A stretch of DNA of 64,000 nucleotides. It comes from a bacterium (GTDB lineage: Bacteria > Armatimonadota > Fimbriimonadia > Fimbriimonadales > Fimbriimonadaceae). The DNA is taken from positions 186,001 through 250,000 of the forward strand of contig PNMZ01000003.1 in the NCBI GenBank assembly GCA_013823945.1, read 5' to 3'. Below, one piece after another: positions 59,283 through 64,000 of the stretch (the first letter of the stretch is position 1; every line of letters begins with the position of its first letter). The position numbers were made by a program, and so were the translations under genes. The notes beneath the pieces were generated by a model that did no database searches, had not been told where the DNA came from, and saw only the letters and a program-made list of their open reading frames with translations.

Positions 59283-59633
59283 TTATTTCTTTCTGTATAT
59301 TGTTGCGCTCCGATTTCCATGCAGTGCAAGTTCCGATTGTGCCGCTGTTCGTTGCGCGTATGAACGTGGCTTGTGGATAAGTCCGAGGTCTCGAAGTCTT
59401 CGAAGGGCGCGGGAGACGGCATCATGCCCCCTACCGGAGCGAGCCATCAAAGTCCGGTAGGTCAGCAGGATCGTCTGGTTGTCTCGCTGCCAACCCGAGG
59501 TTTGCCTGATCAGGATCAGGAGAATCCTCAGCTCCGTATCCTTGAGATTGGGGATCACCTTGTCGAACAGCACGTTGGGAACCTTGGTCCACGGCGTCGA
59601 AGGCGGCGGCAAGGTCAGCTTTAGTCTGGGCAT
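59283..59633 (-). CDS. Rep_O-like replication protein
   Basis: 116 residues from ATG 59633. Winged-helix DNA-binding domain with the phage O N-terminal pattern: TPWTKVPNVLFDKVIPNLKD, ILLILIRQTSGWQRDN, and TLMARSGRGHDAVSRALRRL. It would bind an origin, as lambda O does within its own gene; a DnaA-box sequence lies inside (59372). Overlaps the 136-residue frame by 203 nt in another frame. Short for a full O protein, so it may rely on a separate helicase loader. Confidence 0.72.
   Translation of the reverse strand: MPRLKLTLPPPSTPWTKVPNVLFDKVIPNLKDTELRILLILIRQTSGWQRDNQTILLTYRTLMARSGRGHDAVSRALRRLRDLGLIHKPRSYAQRTAAQSELALHGNRSATIYRKK
59372..59380. promoter_or_regulatory. Consensus DnaA box within the Rep gene
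   Basis: TGTGGATAA, the exact complement of TTATCCACA, within the coding region of the Rep_O-like gene. A weaker relative, TGTGGAAAA, is at 59252. Confidence 0.5.
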
Positions 59634-59841
59634 AGTAGTATTCCTTAGGGGGTGAATAGCTCTTGCGGATGGCATCCACGATGAACGCCTCTTGACGCTT
59701 GGCTTTGCGGTAGGGCAGGTAGATCAGCTGTTGCTCGATCTCATCCTCCGAAAACTGAGAGAGAAGCTCGACGACGCCATCCTTGGAGACACCGAGCTTG
59801 TAGAGTTCCACCGCGAGCCTTGTTTTGCGATCCATGCTCAT
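59431..59841 (-). CDS. Conserved-looking protein overlapping Rep
   Basis: 136 residues from ATG 59841, overlapping the Mrr-like gene by ATGA. The first 75 residues look like a real protein (LYKLGVSKDGVVELLSQF, then QQLIYLPYRKAKRQEAFIV). The last 60 are low-complexity and read the Rep gene in another frame, so the tail may be an artefact of a lost stop or frameshift. Function unknown; second-last gene of the operon 60775-59283. Confidence 0.55.
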   Translation of the reverse strand: MSMDRKTRLAVELYKLGVSKDGVVELLSQFSEDEIEQQLIYLPYRKAKRQEAFIVDAIRKSYSPPKEYYYAQTKADLAAAFDAVDQGSQRAVRQGDPQSQGYGAEDSPDPDQANLGLAARQPDDPADLPDFDGSLR

Positions 59842-60344
59842 CGCACCTCCAGACGCATGAAGGCCGAGACGCGACGACCTACCTCTTCGAGTTCACCGAA
59901 GAAGCGGTAGTCAGGCTCTCCTGAGGGCCTCACGGCAATCTTAAGGTCGCTCAGTCGCTTAGCAAGCTCGGTCCCATCAATCACATTCACCCGAGCGGAC
60001 TGGTAGTGGGGTTGCAGCTTCTTGGCCGTCGCGGTAACGTGGCGAGGAGAGACGATGATTCCAAGGTCTGCCTTGGTGCGCATGACGGCCCCGGCCATCT
60101 CATCAAGCATGCGGATGCGAACCCCATCGTTGATCACCTTAACAATCACCTTCAAGGGGAGCGAGCCGAACGAGCTCTCGCACATCAGCTCGTGGCCGCC
60201 GAAGCGAGATTTTTGACGCGTTTCCCTGCGATCTAGGATTTGGACCTCGCCAAACCCTGACCTTGCGAGCACTTTAGAGGTCAGGATGAGGAGGGTATGC
60301 AGAGAGCTTCTTTGAAGCAAGTGGGTCAGTGCAAGGTTGATCAT
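59838..60344 (-). CDS. Mrr-like restriction-endonuclease-fold protein
   Basis: 168 residues from ATG 60344, with AAAGGAG upstream and an ATGA overlap with the Xre gene. Pattern LKVIVKVINDGVRIRMLDEM, then RTKADLGIIVSPRHVTATAKKL and NVIDGTELAKRL, follows the Mrr catalytic fold (VIDG and LG-I-V core). The first catalytic Asp/Glu-x-Lys is not obvious; the GFGEVQILDRR stretch is a candidate. May be a nuclease of the element or a derived DNA-binding protein. Confidence 0.7.
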   Translation of the reverse strand: MINLALTHLLQRSSLHTLLILTSKVLARSGFGEVQILDRRETRQKSRFGGHELMCESSFGSLPLKVIVKVINDGVRIRMLDEMAGAVMRTKADLGIIVSPRHVTATAKKLQPHYQSARVNVIDGTELAKRLSDLKIAVRPSGEPDYRFFGELEEVGRRVSAFMRLEVR

Positions 60345-60775
60345 TTTGATTCTCCTTTCGTTGATTCGATGTATCCCTTCGGATGGCGTGAAGTAACCCA
60401 GCACCCCGGCTTAATGCCTTGGAAAGCTGGTTTGAGGTCTCCGAACTCATCGGTTGCATTCTCGGGGAGGCACCCCCGGCAACCGGCTAGATCGCAGGTA
60501 TGCGGTGTCAAAAATTTTCCAAGCTCGGCAACCAAGTCTCTCGGATCGATCCGATAGCCGAGCGTCTGCTCCAAGGCAGTGGTGACGCGAGCGACCAATG
60601 CGAAACTTGGATTCATCTTCCCGTTGATCAGTCGAGAGACTGACGACGCGCTCACCTTAGCATCCAGGGCAAGGCGGGTGACGCCGTGGAAGGCGTACCG
60701 ATTGGTATGAATCATCAGATCGGAGACCCGATTGATGACCGGCCCGAGGGCCTGAGTCGGGGGTGGTTTGTGCAT
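60341..60775 (-). CDS. Xre-family HTH protein with Cys-containing tail
   Basis: 144 residues. Helix-turn-helix: HGVTRLALDAKVSASSVSRLINGKMNPSFALVARV. The tail has HTCDLAGCRGC, a possible metal or redox site. First gene of a tight operon with the Mrr-like, overlapping and Rep_O genes. Likely an element repressor or copy-control protein. ATG 60715 is an alternative start. Confidence 0.75.
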   Translation of the reverse strand: MHKPPPTQALGPVINRVSDLMIHTNRYAFHGVTRLALDAKVSASSVSRLINGKMNPSFALVARVTTALEQTLGYRIDPRDLVAELGKFLTPHTCDLAGCRGCLPENATDEFGDLKPAFQGIKPGCWVTSRHPKGYIESTKGESK

Positions 60776-60889
60776 GCACCCATTGCACCAAACCGAACAA
60801 AAGCCGACAAGTCCTTGTGCGTCGATGCAAGGCGTGCACCCTACCGTTTTAGCTTTTGGAAGGCACTTTGCTGATGCGATGATTCTTGC

Positions 60890-61150
60890 ATGTGGCTTCC
60901 AACCCCCAATTCCGAGGATGTAGATTCTTTCCGAGCTTTAGTTGCCCGGAAGTTTTCGATAGAGTTAAGCCACGAGCAAGCTCAAGCCTCCGCTACCCGG
61001 CTACTACAAATCTATTTCTATAAGCTTTATGGCAACGATCATCTACGCTCGCAAGTCCTCAGAAAGCGAAGACCGCCAAGTGCAGAGCTTGGACGACCAG
61101 ATTCAGGCACTCCAGACGTTCGCAGAGCGCGAGAACATCACAATCTCTGA
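60890..61150 (+). CDS. Possible small protein before the recombinase
   Basis: 86-residue frame. The first ~50 residues (EDVDSFRALVARKFSIELSH, then EQAQASATRLLQIYFYKLY) match the look of small helical proteins often encoded upstream of integrases. The last 40 overlap the recombinase gene in another frame and look like shadow sequence, so the real stop may have been lost. No ribosome site seen. Confidence 0.45.
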   Translation: MWLPTPNSEDVDSFRALVARKFSIELSHEQAQASATRLLQIYFYKLYGNDHLRSQVLRKRRPPSAELGRPDSGTPDVRRAREHHNL

Positions 61151-62609
61151 GGTAATCACTGAGGCAAGGTCTGCTAAAGCCCCCTACTCGCGCCCAGAGT
61201 TTCAACGCATGGTTGAAGATATTCAGACTGGGAAGGTTGATGGAATTCTGACGTGGTCGATCAACCGCCTGAGTCGCAACCTAATTGACGGTGGCATGAT
61301 TGCTCACCTGCTCCAAACGGGGCAATTGAACTACATCCGGACGCCAGAGAGAACATACCGACCTGAGGACAATGTGCTGATTATGTCCATTGAAAACGGA
61401 ATGGCGACGAGCTTTGTTCAAGACCTGAGCCGAAACGTGAAACGTGGAATGCAAGGAAAAGTGGACCGAGGCGGCTTCCCTGGTTCTGCCCCCATTGGAT
61501 ACAAGAATAATCTAGCCACCCATGAAATCGAGCCTCATCCTGACACGTTTCCGATTGTGGAACAGGCGTGGAGACTCCTACTGTCGCGCCAATTTAGCAT
61601 CGCTGAAATCCATCGTGAGCTCGTGAAACTTGGGCTGAAGGGCATGTTCAAGAACAATCGAAATCGCCCAGTCAGCAAGTCCGTCGTGTACAGCTTCCTC
61701 AGAAATCGCTTCTACACCGGGCAGTTCGAGTACAAGGGCCAGATTTATCAGGGAAATCACGAGCCGATGATAACTGTCGCGGAGTTCAATGAGGCTCAGT
61801 CCATTCTGAGCAAGGCACCGGTAACCAGACCAAAGCGGCTGGAGTTCTCGTTCGCTGGAAGCCTAACTTGCGGCAAGTGCGGCTGTGCAGTCGTTGGAGA
61901 GAGCAAGCGGAAGCACTATAAAGGGACTGGAAAATCAGTCGTATACACTTACTACCACTGCTCGGGCGCAAAAGGCTGTATGCGGACAAGCATCTCGGAG
62001 TCTGACCTCTTCGAGAAAGTCGCAAACGTTCATGATCGACTCGACATTGATGGTGATTTCATAGAATGGTGCAAGACCTCGCTCCAGAGATCATTGGAGC
62101 ACGACGCCTCAATTCGAGCGCGGTCTCTCGAAGAGTTCAAGAGCGAGTTGACAAGGATTCGCGAGCGGATCGAACGAGCGACATCAATGAGGTTGGATGG
62201 AGAATTGAGTGCTTCGGAGTTCGCCGCAATCAAAGCCAAGCTGACCGCCCAAGAAGAGGTCGCACTTGGGAACATCAAGGGTAATCAACTCGCAACAGAG
62301 TCCCTTGATGAACTAATCGTAGGCAAACTGAGGGCCGTTGAGGCCCTGAAGAATCCGACTTCGCTACCGATTCACGCTCTCCGGGGCCACATTCGTTCGG
62401 TGGGCGAAAACCACACTCTCACTCAGGGAACCCTGGTTTTGAATGTCGATCCGATCATCCAAAAAATCGCCGCATTCGAACCCCGAGCAAGTGGCTCTGA
62501 GAGGGCGAATGCGGACGACTATTTTGCTAAAAATCCAGGTTGGCTGGCCTGCCTAAACGAAGCTCGAACCTTGAGCCGAGAAGCCATGAGATCAGATAGA
62601 AATACTTGA
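61029..62609 (+). CDS. Large serine recombinase
   Basis: 526 residues. The catalytic domain starts with YARKSSES (probable nucleophile Ser10) and has LTWSINRLSRN, then the recombinase domain (SIAEIHRELVKLGLKGMF) and a zinc ribbon (CGKCGCAVVGE with YYHCSGAKGC), followed by a coiled coil. This is the phage-integrase type that makes unidirectional integrations. It has no similarity to tyrosine integrases, so it is not the obvious enzyme for the tRNA-type repeats to its left. Its own attachment site was not found. Confidence 0.93.
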   Translation: MATIIYARKSSESEDRQVQSLDDQIQALQTFAERENITISEVITEARSAKAPYSRPEFQRMVEDIQTGKVDGILTWSINRLSRNLIDGGMIAHLLQTGQLNYIRTPERTYRPEDNVLIMSIENGMATSFVQDLSRNVKRGMQGKVDRGGFPGSAPIGYKNNLATHEIEPHPDTFPIVEQAWRLLLSRQFSIAEIHRELVKLGLKGMFKNNRNRPVSKSVVYSFLRNRFYTGQFEYKGQIYQGNHEPMITVAEFNEAQSILSKAPVTRPKRLEFSFAGSLTCGKCGCAVVGESKRKHYKGTGKSVVYTYYHCSGAKGCMRTSISESDLFEKVANVHDRLDIDGDFIEWCKTSLQRSLEHDASIRARSLEEFKSELTRIRERIERATSMRLDGELSASEFAAIKAKLTAQEEVALGNIKGNQLATESLDELIVGKLRAVEALKNPTSLPIHALRGHIRSVGENHTLTQGTLVLNVDPIIQKIAAFEPRASGSERANADDYFAKNPGWLACLNEARTLSREAMRSDRNT

Positions 62610-62693
62610 AAGAGGCTTCAAAAACGTCTTGCTTCTTGTATAAAACTACATAAACATCTCTTAATAATCCTGAGGCCTCTGCGTTGGTCAAAG

Positions 62694-63452
62694 TCAACTT
62701 CTGAGTAGATCTTCTAGGAACCGGTTGGGTTGATCCATGAATCGCCTAGTGAGAGCAAAGTGCGCGGTATCTTGGAAATCAGTTCTGCGAAGTGCTCCAT
62801 CCCTTACCTCATAGAGTAAGGACCTTGGGAAAGCCATGAGAATGGGAGAATGGGTTGCGATAATGAACTGCGAGCCCTGTGACTCTAGCTGATCAAGAAT
62901 AGAAAGCATTTTGAATAGCCCTGTTGGTGAGAGTGCTGCTTCAGGCTCATCGAGTAAGAAGAGTCCACCAGGTCTGAGTCTGTTCTGCATGAGCGCAAGG
63001 AAAGATTCACCATGCGATTGCTCATGGAGGGACTTTGAGCCATACGCTTTCCCAATCTTTGGACCTCCCCAGCCCTCATCAAGACGTTCAATCTCCGTAG
63101 CGACGTTGTAAAAACTCTCAGCCCTTAGAAAGTAGCCATCAGTTGGCATCGCGCCAGTCTTGACGAGCCTCAAGTCACGGTGGAGCTTGGAATGAGAGTT
63201 CCGAGTCTTGAACGAGAAGTGGCGACTACCGCCTTCGGGATTGAATCCCCAAGCGGTTGCAATTGCTTCCAGTAACGTCGACTTTCCACATCCATTCTCT
63301 CCGACCAAGAATGTAACACCCCGGTGAAGCTTGAGTGTCTTCAGCGAAGAGACCATAGGAAGTGAGTATGGGTACTTACCCCAATCCTTAACTTGAGCAC
63401 GATCCAGACGAACTTCACGAATGAACGCATCGCTACGATCTGGGGCTTTCAT
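62694..63452 (-). CDS. Stand-alone ABC-type ATPase
   Basis: 252 residues, one complete ATPase domain: Walker A GENGCGKSTL, signature-like HEQSHGESFL, Walker B GGLFLLDEPEAAL, and ATHSP switch. Such solo AAA_21/AAA_23-type proteins are frequent in mobile elements and in several defence systems but act in many roles. No permease or nuclease partner is adjacent. A small Cys-rich gene lies 39 bp upstream in the same direction. Confidence 0.82.
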   Translation of the reverse strand: MKAPDRSDAFIREVRLDRAQVKDWGKYPYSLPMVSSLKTLKLHRGVTFLVGENGCGKSTLLEAIATAWGFNPEGGSRHFSFKTRNSHSKLHRDLRLVKTGAMPTDGYFLRAESFYNVATEIERLDEGWGGPKIGKAYGSKSLHEQSHGESFLALMQNRLRPGGLFLLDEPEAALSPTGLFKMLSILDQLESQGSQFIIATHSPILMAFPRSLLYEVRDGALRRTDFQDTAHFALTRRFMDQPNRFLEDLLRS

Positions 63453-63491
63453 AGACCCATCCTAACAAAATTAGGAACTAAGTTCTATGGA

Positions 63492-63668
63492 CTAAGAAAC
63501 AGTACCACACTCATCGCACTCTTTTTCTCCAGTGGGGAATCCATCTGAATCGTACAGGTCAGTACCGGAATGAGTTCCTCCGAGGTATCGCTTTGGATCA
63601 CCGTGACACAAAGGGCAGGGGCAATCCTCTTCGCCGCAGATATCGCAAACACCGTTTTCGTCGATCAT
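63492..63668 (-). CDS. 58-residue Cys-rich zinc-ribbon-like protein
   Basis: ATG 63668 with GAGG about 8 nt upstream. Sequence reads DENGVCDICGEEDCPCPLC and ends CDECGTVS, giving CxxC pairs at both ends of a short protein as in zinc ribbons. Ends 39 bp before the ABC ATPase ATG and is probably co-transcribed. Too short for most gene callers; supported by codon pattern and ribosome site only. Confidence 0.6.
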   Translation of the reverse strand: MIDENGVCDICGEEDCPCPLCHGDPKRYLGGTHSGTDLYDSDGFPTGEKECDECGTVS

Positions 63669-63759
63669 CGCAACCTCATTGATTCAGACGACATTAGCAG
63701 TGATTCGGTTCCTCAGCTGTTGAACGCTAGTGAGGTTCGAGGCAAACCTCGCTCCTTCG

Positions 63760-64000
63760 TCAGGTCGCAATCAGAAGGAAGCCTACGACCACAAGTGCGA
63801 GGCCCAGCTGAATCCACTGCCACCGCGCACTTCTCAGGTCTCTCGCGTCAATCCACTTCGCGCAGCCTTGGCAGACGATCCGAGTACCGAATCGTTTTTG
63901 AACTGACATTGGCTTCCCAGTTCGATAGTCACGACGAACCCACTCGCCAGTCTTTACGTTTCGGCGGAGCCTCGTTCTGGATTCGTTGAGCGGTCTCCCG
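63760..64000 (-). CDS. Partial membrane protein with CxxC, runs off edge
   Basis: A frame open at the right edge ends at TGA 63760. It reads GTRIVCQGCAKWIDARD, then a helix (WIQLGLALVVVGFLLIAT) and a stop. The 5' part lies outside the window, so start and family cannot be given. Weakly supported; the plus-strand frame at 63570-63989 has worse composition. Confidence 0.4.
   Translation of the reverse strand, partial: GRPLNESRTRLRRNVKTGEWVRRDYRTGKPMSVQKRFGTRIVCQGCAKWIDARDLRSARWQWIQLGLALVVVGFLLIAT

Larger units (their letters stand above)
52648..64000. mobile_element. Third unit, mobile-element machinery (right edge open)
   Basis: From the decayed repeat at 52648 to the window edge. It carries replication-relaxation, coupling-protein-like ATPase, HTH regulators, Rep_O-like protein, Mrr-like protein, a large serine recombinase, an ABC ATPase and small Cys-rich proteins. 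Looks like a conjugative or phage-like element core. Right end not seen. Confidence 0.55.

Noticed and set aside
61029-62609. The serine recombinase as the enzyme for the tRNA-type repeats
   Set aside because: Truncation in the anticodon loop plus arm-type motifs is typical of tyrosine integrases; no link to the serine recombinase is visible.
63570-63989. 139-residue plus-strand frame
   Set aside because: Opposite two better minus-strand frames with CxxC motifs and a ribosome site.

Overview
The window looks like a chromosomal stretch of a Gram-negative-type bacterium (outer-membrane porins, TolC and RND efflux, PEP-CTERM proteins) carrying DUF1549/DUF1553/DUF1501 planctomycete-type cytochrome genes. 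Such gene sets are known from Planctomycetota, Verrucomicrobiota and Armatimonadota. I lean towards an Armatimonadota/Fimbriimonadia-like host, but this is inference and is not proven by any gene here.

Layout. (1) 0-14.1 kb is ordinary accessory chromosome: a broken-edge lipoprotein, two PEP-CTERM proteins, an AfsR/SARP-like NTPase regulator, a three-gene PSCyt/DUF1501/TIM-barrel operon, an NTF2-like exported protein, an NAD(P)-binding protein and an APH-fold kinase. (2) 14.19-33.05 kb is an 18.9 kb nitrate-reduction island. It holds a Crp/Fnr regulator, a porin, a NasA/NarB-type nitrate reductase with ferredoxin, Rieske, small-membrane, NarI-like and hemerythrin partners, two NarK transporters, an NnrS-like membrane protein and most of a molybdenum-cofactor pathway (MoaA, MoaC-MogA, MoeA, MoaD, MoaE-MoeB-rhodanese, MobA). 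(3) 33.05-52.65 kb is a 19.6 kb metal-resistance island: CsoR, CopZ, CopA, DUF305, cupredoxin, NosL-like and YHS/TRASH proteins, a CzcCBA-type RND pump and a ZntA-type ATPase. (4) 52.65 kb to the right edge is mobile-element machinery: replication-relaxation protein, coupling-protein-like ATPase, HTH regulators, Rep_O-like protein, Mrr-like protein, large serine recombinase and a stand-alone ABC ATPase.

How the parts relate. Blocks 2, 3 and 4 each begin with a copy of the same sequence: the 3' half of a tRNA-Arg(CCU), starting in its anticodon loop, followed by a conserved tail. The 14.19 and 33.05 kb copies are nearly identical; the 52.65 kb copy is decayed (38/52 ungapped matches over the tRNA part). 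GGTCTCTC/GAGAGACC motifs sit on one side of the first copy and on both sides of the second. This is what a tandem array of integrated islands sharing one attachment site would look like. No intact tRNA and no tyrosine integrase are visible.

Regulation inside the nitrate island is unusually readable. Seven ATGAY-N4-RTCAT palindromes lie upstream of eight transcription units. In six of them the palindrome centre is 41.5 or 42.5 bp from the start codon, the class II activator distance to a transcription start, so these mRNAs are probably leaderless. The rule also resets the starts of moaA (GTG 25994), narK (ATG 26077) and the ferredoxin gene (GTG 16548). The csoR promoter in the metal island has the same leaderless geometry.
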